From: Rhodospirillaceae bacterium UBA6219
GTDB lineage: Bacteria > Pseudomonadota > Alphaproteobacteria > Rhodospirillales > Magnetospirillaceae
NCBI GenBank assembly: GCA_002435715.1
Contig: DISD01000031.1
Span: 2,294 to 66,293 of the forward strand
Length of the DNA stretch: 64,000 nucleotides
Direction: 5' to 3'
Both the position numbers and the translations under genes were made by a program. Below, one piece after another: positions 45,301 through 52,679 of this stretch. The notes below the pieces were generated by a model, which had not been told where the DNA came from, ran no database searches, and saw only the letters and a list, made by a program, of their open reading frames with translations. Position 1 is the stretch's first letter. Every line of letters starts with the position of its first letter.

Positions 45301-47516
45301 CCGGCCATGGCGGTGGTCGACAGGGCGCCGATCTGGTTGGCCGACAGCGACTGCAATTGTTCGGCCCCCAGATAGCCGGCCTGGGTGCTGGTCAGCGCCG
45401 CCAATTGGCTGGTGGCCAGCCGATCCAGCAGGGTGGCCGACAACATGGACACCTGGGTTTCGGTCAACAGCGCCATCTGGGTGGTGGTCACCGCTTTCCA
45501 TTGGTTGTCGCTCAGCAATTCCAGTTGCGACGGCGCCAGTCCCTGGATTTGCCCCTGGGACAAATTGGCGATCTGGCTTTGGGTCAAGGCCAGCAACTGG
45601 GTGTCGCTCAGCGTTCCCATCTGGTTGGCGTCCAGCCCCTTCAATTGGGTGCTGGTCAGGTTGGACAATTGGTCGGCGGTCAGTTCCTCGGACCCCAGGG
45701 CGCGGATCTGCATGGCGCTTAAGCCACCGATCTGGGTGCGGCTCAGCGCCGCCACCTGGGTGCTGTTCAGGCTTTCCAACTGGGCGGTGGTCAACACGCT
45801 CATCTGGGTTTGGGTCAACCCCGCCATCTGGGCGGCCGACAATTGCGAGAAGGTGATGTCGCCGATGGCGGCGATGGCGCTGGTGGACAGGTTGCGCAGT
45901 TGTTCGGCGCTCAGCGCTTCCAGCTGTTCGAAGCTGAGGCTGGCCATCATGGTCGACGACACGCCCTTGATCTGGGCGGTGGACAGGCCGGCGATCTGGG
46001 CGGGGCTGAGGGCATAGACCTGGTCGGTGGTCAGCGCGCCGACCTGCAAGGCGCTGAGATTGGCCAATTGGGCGGTGCCCATGGCCTGAATCTGCCCCTG
46101 GGTCAGGCCGGGAATGGCGGTCAACGACAACGACGCCACCTGCACCGCCGACAAGGACGCCAATTGGGTGTCGGCCAGGGCCGCCAGTTGCTGCGAGCCC
46201 ATGGCCTTGATCTGGGTGGCCGACAGCACCGAAATCTGGCTTTCCGTCAGTACCGCCATCTGGTCGCGGGTCAGGCTGGAGATGGCGGTACCGCTGAGCC
46301 CCTTGATCTGGGTCAGGGTCAGCGCCGCCACTTCATCCACCGAGAAGGTCAGGATCTGATAGATGCCCAACGCCCCCATCTGGGTGGCCGAGAAGCCGGC
46401 GATCTGGGTCGCATCCAGGGATTCCACCGCCTGGGTCGCCATGTTGCGGATCTGGCTGGTGGACAGCGCCGCGATCTGGGTGGCGGTCAGGCCGTCCACC
46501 TGGGTTTCGTCCAGGGACGCGATGGCCGAACTGGTCAGGCTGGCCACCTGGTCGGTGTTCAACGCCGCCAACTGGGTGCTGGACAGCGAATCCACCATGG
46601 TGGCGGTCAGCATGGCGGTCTGGGTGGTGGTCAGCGCCGCCAATTGGGTGGCGGTCAGGGCGGCGATGGCCGAGCTGTTCAGCAACAGCATCTGGGTGGT
46701 GGTCAAGCCGGCCAGTTGGGCGGCGCTCAGATAACCGATCTGGGTCTCGCCCATGGCATAGATCGAGATATTGGGCAGGGCGGCGATCTGGGTGCTGGAC
46801 AGCGCTTCCCATTGGGTGGCGCTCATCACCTTGACGGCGGTCGAGTTGACGCCATGCATCTGGGTGACGCTGAGCGCCTGAAGCTGGGTGGTGGTCAGCG
46901 CCGCCATCTGGTCGCCGCTGAGGCCGGCGATGTCGACCAGGGCCAGGCCGGTGATCTGGGTGGTGTTCAGCCCGGACAGGGTGGTGGGCGACAGCGCCGC
47001 CACCTGGGTCGGGGTCAGGGCGACGATCTGGGTCGAGGCGAATTGCGACAATTGGGTGCTGACCAGGGCCCCCACCAGATCGGTGCCCAGGGATTGCAGT
47101 TGGGTGGTGTTCATCGCCGCCATCTGGGTGGCGTTCATCACCTGGATCTGCGAGACGCTGAACCCGGCCAGTTCGGTGGCGGTCAGCCCCTTGATCTGTT
47201 GGGTGGTCAGGGCGGCGATGTCTTCGACGCCGAAGGCGTCGATCTGGGCATCCAGCAGCACCGACAATTGCGACGGGCTGAAATTGACGATCTGGGCGGC
47301 ACTGAACGCTTCGATCTGCGCCGGCGTCAGCGACGTCACCTGGGTGGTGGACAGCGCCCCGATCTGGGTGGCGTCGAGGACTTCAATTTGTGCGACCGTA
47401 AACGCCGCGACCTGCGTGGTATCCAGGGACGAGATGTCGGTCGCGGTCAGCGAACGAATGCTGGCCGTGCTCAGTTGCGCGATCTGTGCGGCGCTAAGAG
47501 ACGAAATTGACGACAT
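39309..47516 (-). CDS. Giant octapeptide-repeat protein (about 340 repeats)
   Basis: 2735 residues made almost wholly of an eight-residue repeat, roughly I/L/V-x-A/G-L-S/T-x-T-Q (examples IGALSTTQ, IAALSATQ, VAALTTTQ), starting near residue 4 and running to the last turn LAAIQSALA. Position 4 is nearly always Leu, position 1 aliphatic, position 8 Gln; Ser and Thr fill most of positions 5-7. There is no signal peptide, membrane segment or Cys, and hardly any Lys. A few units are broken (for example around IAAIGDITFSQ and MAALDAVGGLTETA). The regular pattern suggests a long solenoid or rod. Start ATG 47516 has AAAGG about 10 bases upstream; a GTG just before it is also possible. Function is unknown; a secreted fibre or adhesin is my inference. 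Confidence 0.9.
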   Translation of the reverse strand: MSSISSLSAAQIAQLSTASIRSLTATDISSLDTTQVAAFTVAQIEVLDATQIGALSTTQVTSLTPAQIEAFSAAQIVNFSPSQLSVLLDAQIDAFGVEDIAALTTQQIKGLTATELAGFSVSQIQVMNATQMAAMNTTQLQSLGTDLVGALVSTQLSQFASTQIVALTPTQVAALSPTTLSGLNTTQITGLALVDIAGLSGDQMAALTTTQLQALSVTQMHGVNSTAVKVMSATQWEALSSTQIAALPNISIYAMGETQIGYLSAAQLAGLTTTQMLLLNSSAIAALTATQLAALTTTQTAMLTATMVDSLSSTQLAALNTDQVASLTSSAIASLDETQVDGLTATQIAALSTSQIRNMATQAVESLDATQIAGFSATQMGALGIYQILTFSVDEVAALTLTQIKGLSGTAISSLTRDQMAVLTESQISVLSATQIKAMGSQQLAALADTQLASLSAVQVASLSLTAIPGLTQGQIQAMGTAQLANLSALQVGALTTDQVYALSPAQIAGLSTAQIKGVSSTMMASLSFEQLEALSAEQLRNLSTSAIAAIGDITFSQLSAAQMAGLTQTQMSVLTTAQLESLNSTQVAALSRTQIGGLSAMQIRALGSEELTADQLSNLTSTQLKGLDANQMGTLSDTQLLALTQSQIANLSQGQIQGLAPSQLELLSDNQWKAVTTTQMALLTETQVSMLSATLLDRLATSQLAALTSTQAGYLGAEQLQSLSANQIGALSTTAMAGFSEYQLTGLSATQFRALSSQQVGGLTTTAIAALSAEQTSQLTATQMRGLTNTQIAALSEFGLGGLTSSAMSGLAVTQLTSFTASQIGTLNTTQLNALSLSQLSSLTNAQLAGLTETQTAGLTATQIQAFNMTKIGSLSATAIAAISPSVLAAISTIQIKGLSATNIKGLTDEQMAALTNAQMAALNTAALAALSDEQIDALSASQVAALSATQISALSADQVHGLDSTQIDALTSTQVRALTATQLSALDAEQVTALGVADMGALSTTQLRGLSADTLSQLSADQVAALSAAQVSALSPAALAGLTQTQMDALSATQLRALTSSQIAALPVELMSELSTEDMAVFSHTQIGGFSSQQLAALSETQISSLSTTQIRALAPAALAGLSEGQIAALDSTQLSAITLTQLAGLSAAQLSSLGEDDLTSLTSTQIRSLSGVQVKALTSTQLNALTDTQLKALTTTQMGLLSREQLESLSVDQIQSLAASQVAGLSSEAVAGLTETQVQSLTATQLRALSTSQMAALDAVGGLTETALANLSTSQIAALSPDRVAALTASQISALSTAQVAALGPAAMAQLSEEQLDALSSAQLSALSSTQVAALSADQIAGLDTTALAQLNAGQIRALSAGQLAALNQDQMAALTESQIGWLTTTQIGALDAETIASLGTEQLAHFTASQIGALSAAGLSGLTASQIGALNTTQLHAWNTTQVAALSSDQIAGLTADGLGALTVTQLGGLTETQLRALTTTAIGGMTATQIRALSQTAMAGLAETQFAMLSAGQLAALTSTQMAGLTREQVDWLSPTQISALATTQMAALLPDTFGGLSADQVAALSDAQIRALSATQLATLTDTGLDGLSTAQMAVLSTTQLRALGSDALASLSTEQLAALSTSQITALTPTAMDGLGNTQIAALSTTQMRALTTTQVAGLDSEQIAALSSAQVEALSTTQVRALAPSQLAAFEAKQLAGLTTSAISVLTTTQIAGLATTQMEALTALQLGVLTSTQIAALSDDAVGGLSETQIAELTATQLKALTPALVGALTPTQISGMTSTVFGALSSSQLAGLTAEQIDALSTAQIAALTTSQIKALSSTALSGLRVEQARALNDEQLSALSSTQMVGLTDTVLNGLTITQMAGLSTNQVRALSTSQLAQLNETQMAALSTTQVAALNTTQLAGFDTTQTGALSASQLAALNSTQIGALSTTGIGGLDATQLASLTTTQMRGLSVTQIGALTSEALNGLDAERIAQLTTTQAGGLQATQLESLGATQLAALTSSQMGALTPTAILGLNETQMAALTETQLDGLTSTQIYNLGFEEVGGLTAGQIASLTSTQLKGIDGYLMQALSPSAIVGLTTTQIGALSADQLTGMTDEQVAQLSETQLARLSSTQLASLSALGVTGLTETQLAALTTTQIRGLSSTQLAALTTEQVASLSAAGLGALTTTQLGALSSTGLGALSATQVAGLTTAQIAALSATQLAGMSEEMVAALTTTQLKSFSSTQVSSLSTTALAALDATQFDALSTTQLRGLTSTQMGELTASQLQSLSTTDLAVLTSTQLSGLDADDVAALTTTQIGRLGTVQLTGLSTTGLSGLSEDQVAALTTTQLRGLLSTQMGALSTDSLNALSETQMAALTTTQLRGLTTTQMASLDTSQIEALPSTALASLTATQLNGLSSTGVGAMSTTQLRNLTATQVAALSTTGISGLTDTQIAALTSTQLRALTVTQIGGLTAEQVAGLTQTEIGTLTATQLGGLSATGLAALTETQVAGLTTSQIGSLSAGGISGLTSTALQSLSSTQLAALSPVQVASLSTTSINGLTVTQLASLSESQFASLTATQMLALTTTQISGLSTTQVRALTDTQLAALGRVQIRALTADQINSLENDQIAALSTTQMSNFSGSQLQALTLAQLAALSSTQVGALTPTQIGNMAGTEIAALSATQLSGLTTTTMAALSPDVVASLTTDQIEALTASQIDSLTDTQLAALSPAQLAAIQSALA
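39316..47507 (-). repeat. Degenerate 24-bp tandem repeat array
   Basis: DNA counterpart of the octapeptides: about 340 imperfect 24-bp units over 8.2 kb, typically containing CAACTGGGTGGTGG or ATCTGGGTGGTG on the plus strand. Near-identical neighbours (for example around 40370-40520 and 42535-42600) allow slippage or recombination, so copy number may vary between strains and be hard to assemble. The composition keeps long antisense frames open without coding meaning. Confidence 0.93.
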
Positions 47517-47665
47517 CACGGAACCCTTTCACGTGTGCGCGTTGATGCTGGCGCATTGGGTTACACGTGCGGGCATGGGTGATCCATGCGCGGTCCGGGA
47601 TAATATTTTTTAAGGAAGGCGGCTGGGTAAAATCTGCCCGAAAAAGGGCGCAGCCAAGCCGATCC

Positions 47666-47683
47666 CTGCACGATCCATGCCGG
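47666..47683 (-). promoter_or_regulatory. Candidate sigma-54 promoter of the repeat protein-OGT-flgE operon
   Basis: On the minus strand CGGCATGGATCGTGCA has GG and GC exactly ten bases apart, with about three mismatches to TGGCACG-N4-TTGCA. Transcription would start near 47656, giving a 140-base leader with a stem-loop. Sigma-54 promoters drive hook genes in Caulobacter, which fits flgE in this operon. Confidence 0.45.
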
Positions 47684-47742
47684 GGGTTAAGTTTGGGTTA
47701 AGTGGCTGGATTCCGGGAAAACCGGATGGACGACACAGCCAA

Positions 47743-47785
47743 GGCGGGCAAAAGATTCCGCCTTGATAGGAATCTTTTGCCCGCC
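47743..47785 (-). terminator. Perfect 17-bp inverted repeat after the antiporter operon
   Basis: Arms 47743-47759 and 47769-47785 are perfect reverse complements with a nine-base loop, starting 11 bases after the last antiporter stop codon. The AAAA/TTTT tract is inside the stem rather than after it and no T-run follows, so it may terminate, protect the 3' end, or act in both ways. Confidence 0.65.
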
Positions 47786-47796
47786 GGCTGATCGGA

Positions 47797-49488
47797 TCAG
47801 GAATAGAACGCGGCCAAAAAGATGCCCAGCACCGCCACGGTGGTCCAGGCCATAGCCCCCGACGACAGGTCGCGGGCGAACAATCCATGACGGCCATGGG
47901 TCGATTTGATGCCTGCCAGCACCCGGGTCAGGATGGCCATCACCTGCCCGCGGATCGCCCGGTCGGCGGTGGCCAGCATGGCGCCCAGCTTGCCGACCAC
48001 GTTCGGCCCCAGGCGGCGGTACAGCCAGTCGGTGTCCAAGGTGATGGTCAGCGTCCGTTTCATCAGCGGCAGCAGCACGAAGAAAGCCAGCCCCGAGAAA
48101 CCCAGCAATTGCAGCATCTCGATCACATGGGCGGCGGTATAGGGCTGGTAATCCACCGGATGGGGCAACAGCGCGTAAAGGGCGCCGGGGAACACGCCGA
48201 TGCCGATGCACAAAGCGGCGAAGATCACCATGGCCGCCTTCATGTTCCATGGCGGGTCGGCGGGGCGCAGACCGCTGTCTTTTTGGAAGAACACGAACCA
48301 CGGGAACTTGATGCCGGCATGCAGGAACACGCCGGCGGATGCGGCGGTCAGCCCGAACCATACCCAGGCCAAATGGGAATCGGCGGCGGCTTGGCTGACC
48401 ATGGATTTCGACACGAAGCCCGACGTCCACGGAAAGGACGAAATGGCCAGGGCGCCGACGATGCCGCACAAAGTGGTCAGCGGCATGGATTGGAACAGCC
48501 CGCCCAGATCGGTGCATTTGGTTTTGCCGGTGCGGTACAGCACCGAGCCGGCGGCCATCAGCAGCAGCGCCTTGTAGATGATGTGGGTGAAGGCGTGGGC
48601 GGCGGCGCCGTTCAACGCCATGTCGGAACCGATGCCGATGCCGGTGACCATGAACCCCACCTGATTGATGATGGAATAGGCCAGGATGCGCCGCATGTCG
48701 TTTTCCAGCAGCGCATAGACGATGCCATAGAACACCATCCACAACCCGATGGGGATCAGGATCTCGGCGCCGGGAAAACCCCGGATCAGCACATAGACGG
48801 CGGTCTTGGTGGTGAAGGCCGACAGGAACACCGTGCCGCTGTAAGACGCGGTGGGATAGGCATCGGGCAGCCAGGCGGAAAACGGCGGCGCCCCGGCATT
48901 GATCAGGAAGCCGAGCAGAATGGCCCAGGTGCCGAAGGAATCCGGCTTCATGGCGGCAAAGGCCACTGAACCGGTGGCGTTCACCTGGGCGGCGATGCCG
49001 GCCAGCAACACCACGCCGCCCAGCAGGTGAACCTGCACATAGCGGCTGGCGGCGGCGCGCGAGGCTGCGTCGTCACGGCTCCACAGCACCAGGGTCGAGG
49101 CGATGGCCATGATTTCCCAGAACACGAACAGGCTGATCAGGTCGCCGGCCAAAGCCACCCCCACCGCACCGCCGGCATAAACGAAAGCCGCCGGGACTTC
49201 CGCCGGGCGGTCCTGGTTCAGGGCGAACAGACCGCCACCGGCCGCCATCAGCAGGAAGATGGTGGCGAACAATCGGCCCAGCGCGTCCACCTTGAGCGGC
49301 GCCAAAGTGTGGCCCAGGAACGAGACGTGCAGCAACTCGCCCACCGGCAAGGTCCAGACCAGGGCCAACACCGCCAGCGGCGCCAGCAACACCAAGGCCT
49401 TGCGCACCATACCCTTCAGCCCCGCCACAACCAAGGCAGCCAGGATCAGCAGCAGACCGGGGGGAAGGGCGAAAGGATCAAAGCTCAT
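47797..49488 (-). CDS. MrpD/NuoN-like proton-translocating antiporter subunit (third copy)
   Basis: 563 residues with about 14 membrane helices of the proton-conducting quinone oxidoreductase/antiporter family. Conserved charged sites are visible: Glu in FVFWEIMAIAS (helix 5) and the Lys in FTTKTAVYVL (helix 7 equivalent), plus His in HIIYKALL and Lys in the same helix. It is the last gene of the operon and has an unusual soluble-looking C-terminal extension (LDTDWLYRRLGPNVVGKLGA to GRHGLFARD) resembling Mrp-type D/A proteins of hydrogenase modules. Starts inside the end of the upstream small gene. Confidence 0.88.
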   Translation of the reverse strand: MSFDPFALPPGLLLILAALVVAGLKGMVRKALVLLAPLAVLALVWTLPVGELLHVSFLGHTLAPLKVDALGRLFATIFLLMAAGGGLFALNQDRPAEVPAAFVYAGGAVGVALAGDLISLFVFWEIMAIASTLVLWSRDDAASRAAASRYVQVHLLGGVVLLAGIAAQVNATGSVAFAAMKPDSFGTWAILLGFLINAGAPPFSAWLPDAYPTASYSGTVFLSAFTTKTAVYVLIRGFPGAEILIPIGLWMVFYGIVYALLENDMRRILAYSIINQVGFMVTGIGIGSDMALNGAAAHAFTHIIYKALLLMAAGSVLYRTGKTKCTDLGGLFQSMPLTTLCGIVGALAISSFPWTSGFVSKSMVSQAAADSHLAWVWFGLTAASAGVFLHAGIKFPWFVFFQKDSGLRPADPPWNMKAAMVIFAALCIGIGVFPGALYALLPHPVDYQPYTAAHVIEMLQLLGFSGLAFFVLLPLMKRTLTITLDTDWLYRRLGPNVVGKLGAMLATADRAIRGQVMAILTRVLAGIKSTHGRHGLFARDLSSGAMAWTTVAVLGIFLAAFYS

Positions 49489-49723
49489 AGTAATCGTCCT
49501 TGCGCTTCAGGACCCAGCCCAGAACCTTGGCCCCCACCACCATGGCGGCGCAGGTGGCGAAGCCGTACCAGGCGTTGAAGCCGAAACTGCCCTCGACGCC
49601 GAAGGTGGCGTGGGGATGGATGAAGGCTCCCAGGGCGACGAACAATGCCAACAGGGCGATGCCCCCCACCCACAACAGGCGGATGCTTTTGGGGCGGACC
49701 AGCCAATGGGGCTGCGGGCTCAT
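49478..49723 (-). CDS. Small two-helix membrane protein of the antiporter operon
   Basis: 81 residues with two predicted membrane helices (about 13-33 and 49-68) and a charged C-terminus KRKDDYYEL. Not recognised by family. It overlaps both neighbours (ATGA with the upstream D-like gene, 11 bp with the downstream one), so it is a real, coupled component, probably an accessory subunit. The open frame upstream to 49810 is a shadow of the preceding gene. Confidence 0.75.
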   Translation of the reverse strand: MSPQPHWLVRPKSIRLLWVGGIALLALFVALGAFIHPHATFGVEGSFGFNAWYGFATCAAMVVGAKVLGWVLKRKDDYYEL

Positions 49724-51192
49724 GGATTCCTCCCCAACAGGGCGCCGGCCAGGGCAAGCACTTGGTCGGGCAGGACGAACAAGACGATGGTGCCTGCGGC
49801 GGTGACGCACAAAGCCAGGACTGACGGCAACGGCGCCTCGCCATGGTCGTGGTGATGGTCGTGGTCATCGCCGGCGCGGCCGAAGAAGGCGGAATGGATG
49901 ATCGGCAGGAAATAGGCGGCGTTCAACAACGTGCTCAGCGTGACCACCGCCACCGCCACCATCTGCTGGGATTGCAGCGCGCCCGACAGCACGTACCACT
50001 TGCTGACGAAGCCGGCGGTGGGCGGCAGGCCGATCATGGACAAAGCACCGATGGCAAAGGCCCCCATGGTCCACGGCATCTTGCGGCCGATGCCGGCCAT
50101 CTGGCTGATCTCGGTCTTGTGGCTGGCCACCATCACCGCGCCGGCGGCAAAGAACAGCGTGATCTTGCCCAAGGCGTGGGCGGCGATGTGGATGGCGGCG
50201 CCCATCACCGACAGCGGCGCCAGGATGGCCGCCCCCAGCAGCACGTAAGACAGTTGCGAGATGGTGGAATAGGCCAGCCGGGCCTTCAGGTTGTCCTTGG
50301 ATAGCGCCACCACCGAGGCGGCGACGATGGTGAAGCCCGCCGCCCACACCAGCCAGTCGGCGGCGGCGTTTTCCGCCAACAAATCGATGCCGAAAATGTA
50401 GAGGGTGACCTTAAGGACGGTGAACACCCCGGCCTTGACCACGGCCACCGCGTGCAACAGGGCGCTGACCGGGGTCGGCGCCACCATGGCCGCCGGCAGC
50501 CAGCGATGGAACGGCATCAACGCCGCCTTGCCGATGCCGAAGACGTAAAGGGCGAACAACACGCCCACCAACGGCCCCGACACCTTGCCGGCCAGGATGC
50601 CGCCGGGGGCGAAGTCCAAGGTCCCGGCCAAGGCCCAGGTGGCGATGATGGCCAGCAATTGCAGCCCGATGGAGGTACCGATCAGGATGCCCAGATAGGT
50701 GCGCCCGGCGCGCTTGGCCTCTGGTGTGCCGGCATGGGTGACCAGCGGGAAGGTGCAGATGGTCAACACTTCGTAAAACACGAAAAGCGTCAGCATGTTG
50801 CCGGAAAGCGCGATGCCCATGGCCGCCGCGATGGCGATGGCGAAGAAGGCATAGAACCGGGTCTGGTTCTTTTCGTGGTGCCCGCGCATATAGCCGATGG
50901 CGTAAAGGATGGTCACCGGCCACAGCCCGGCGGCGACCAGGGCGAACAGCATGCCCAGCGGTTCCAGTTCCAGGCGCAGGGTCAGGCCGGGCAGCATCTC
51001 GCCGAAATTCAGCACCGGGACGACGCCGTCGGCCAATTGGGACCGCAGCCCCAGAACCACGGCGATCAGCAAGGCGCCGGCGCCCAGGCTGACCGCCTCG
51101 CGCAGGTTGGGGTAGCGCCCGGCCAGCAGGATGGGACCGACGGCCAAAAGCGGCAGCAACAGCGCCAGCAACATCAAGGTGGACGGGGTCAT
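49720..51192 (-). CDS. MrpD/NuoM-like antiporter subunit (second copy)
   Basis: 490 residues, about 14 membrane helices. Conserved features include Glu in LFVFYEVLTICTFP, the Lys in VVKAGVFTVLKV and KITLFFAAGAV with the surrounding His. Between the last helices is a His/Asp-rich loop (DDHDHHHDHGEA) that could bind metal or sense pH; this is inference. The ATG at 51192 overlaps the previous stop as ATGA; a longer open frame to 51474 is a shadow. It likely forms one of three proton/cation channels of the complex. Confidence 0.88.
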   Translation of the reverse strand: MTPSTLMLLALLLPLLAVGPILLAGRYPNLREAVSLGAGALLIAVVLGLRSQLADGVVPVLNFGEMLPGLTLRLELEPLGMLFALVAAGLWPVTILYAIGYMRGHHEKNQTRFYAFFAIAIAAAMGIALSGNMLTLFVFYEVLTICTFPLVTHAGTPEAKRAGRTYLGILIGTSIGLQLLAIIATWALAGTLDFAPGGILAGKVSGPLVGVLFALYVFGIGKAALMPFHRWLPAAMVAPTPVSALLHAVAVVKAGVFTVLKVTLYIFGIDLLAENAAADWLVWAAGFTIVAASVVALSKDNLKARLAYSTISQLSYVLLGAAILAPLSVMGAAIHIAAHALGKITLFFAAGAVMVASHKTEISQMAGIGRKMPWTMGAFAIGALSMIGLPPTAGFVSKWYVLSGALQSQQMVAVAVVTLSTLLNAAYFLPIIHSAFFGRAGDDHDHHHDHGEAPLPSVLALCVTAAGTIVLFVLPDQVLALAGALLGRNP

Positions 51193-52679
51193 GGCGCCAC
51201 TCCCTGCAACAGGGTCTGGGCGGCCAGCCGTGCCACCCCCATGGTCTGGGTGGCGTCCAGGCCGAACCACACCGAAGCCCCGGCCAGCACCCAGGTGGAC
51301 AGCACCATGGCGGTGGGCGCTTCGCGGATATGGGCCAGTTCGGGGCCGGGCGGGGCCATCCAGGCGGCCTCGACGATGCGCCACACATAGGCGACGGCCA
51401 GCAAGGACGAAGCCAGGATCAGCACGGCCACCGGCCACATGCCGCCGGTCAGCGCCGCTTCCACCAGATACCACTTGCTGACGAAACCCACGGTCAAGGG
51501 CACGCCGATCAGCGACAGCCCGGCCACCAGCACGGCCGCCATGGTCAACGGCATCTTGCGGCCGATACCGCGAATGGCGTCGATGCGGGTCGAGCCCACC
51601 CGCAGGGCCACCGCGCCCAAGGCCAGGAACAGCGCCGATTTCATCACCGCATGGTTGAAGAGATGGACGATGCCGGCGGCCAGCCCGGTTTCCGACAAAA
51701 AGGCGATGCCCAGCAGGATGTAACCGATCTGCGCCACCGAGGAATAGGCCAGGGCACGCTTCAGGTCGGGTTGCCAGATGGCCACCGCCGAACAGACGAA
51801 CATGGCGGCCAGGGCCAGCACCATCAGCACCTGGGTGATGGGGAGCGCCGTCAGCAGGCCGGTGGCGCCGAACACCCCCAAGACGATGCGCAGGAACACA
51901 TAGACCGACACCTTGGTGGCGGTGCCGGCCAAAAGCGCGGCGGCCGCCGACGGCGCATGGGTATAGGCGTTGGGCAGCCAGGCATGTAGCGGGAAGGCCG
52001 CCATCTTCAGGCCGATGCCGACCACCAGGAAGGCCAGGGCGGCGCGCACCGTGCTGGTATGGGCCATGGCGGGCAGGCGCTGGGCCAGGTCGGCCATGTT
52101 CAAGGTGCCGGTCATCATATAGGCCAGACCGATGCCGATCACATAGAAGGTGGCCCCCACCGTGCCCAGGATCAGATAGCGCAAGGACGCGGTCAGCGCC
52201 CGGCGGTCACGGCCCATGCCCACCAGCACATAGGTGGACAGCGACGAGATTTCCAAGAACACGAACAGGTTGAAGGCGTCGCCGGTAATGGCCATGCCCA
52301 GCAGACCGCACAGGCACAGCACGAACATGGCGTAGAACAGGTAATGGCGTTCGGAATCGATTTCGGCTTCCACCGATTTACGGGAATAGACCGAGACGAC
52401 CGAGGCGATGGCCGAAACGATGGCCAGGACGAAGGCATCCAATTGGTCGACGCGGTATTCGATGCCCCAGGGCGCCGCCCAGCCGCCCATCAGATAGCTG
52501 AACGGGCCGCTTTCCAGAACCTGCAGCAGCAACAGCACCGAAAAGAACAAGCTGGCCCAGCTGACACCGCAAGCCAGCAGCCAAGCCGCCCACGGCCGAC
52601 GCAGGGCGACGATGACCGGGGCGGTCATCAAGGGCACGACCACCGCCAAGGCGGGCAGATGTTCCAGGGGGGCGCTCAC
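51189..52679 (-). CDS. mrpD: MrpD-type Na+/H+ antiporter subunit (first copy)
   Basis: 496 residues, about 14 membrane helices, the canonical MnhD/MrpD of the operon placed right after mrpC. Landmarks: Glu in LFVFLEISSLSTYVL, Lys in GLKMAAFPLHAWLPNAYTHA and ATKVSVYVFL, and HAVMKSALFLALG. It is thought to carry out proton-coupled Na+ or K+ movement together with MrpC and the other membrane subunits. ATGA overlaps join it to genes on both sides. Confidence 0.92.
   Translation of the reverse strand: MSAPLEHLPALAVVVPLMTAPVIVALRRPWAAWLLACGVSWASLFFSVLLLLQVLESGPFSYLMGGWAAPWGIEYRVDQLDAFVLAIVSAIASVVSVYSRKSVEAEIDSERHYLFYAMFVLCLCGLLGMAITGDAFNLFVFLEISSLSTYVLVGMGRDRRALTASLRYLILGTVGATFYVIGIGLAYMMTGTLNMADLAQRLPAMAHTSTVRAALAFLVVGIGLKMAAFPLHAWLPNAYTHAPSAAAALLAGTATKVSVYVFLRIVLGVFGATGLLTALPITQVLMVLALAAMFVCSAVAIWQPDLKRALAYSSVAQIGYILLGIAFLSETGLAAGIVHLFNHAVMKSALFLALGAVALRVGSTRIDAIRGIGRKMPLTMAAVLVAGLSLIGVPLTVGFVSKWYLVEAALTGGMWPVAVLILASSLLAVAYVWRIVEAAWMAPPGPELAHIREAPTAMVLSTWVLAGASVWFGLDATQTMGVARLAAQTLLQGVAP

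Noticed and set aside
39316..47507. CRISPR-like direct repeats
   Set aside because: Units are 24 bp, contiguous, degenerate and in frame with a protein; there are no unique spacers and no cas genes.
39324..47510. Very long plus-strand open frames (up to 1713 codons) opposite the giant gene
   Set aside because: They consist of repeated Gly-Gln-Arg or Ala-Val-Trp patterns that mirror the 24-bp repeat. Open frames on both strands arise because the repeat unit lacks stop codons; no starts with ribosome-binding sites or gene-like composition were seen.
51193..51474. Longer start for the second D-like antiporter subunit
   Set aside because: It is a shadow of the first D-like gene; the ATGA overlap at 51189-51192 gives the natural start.
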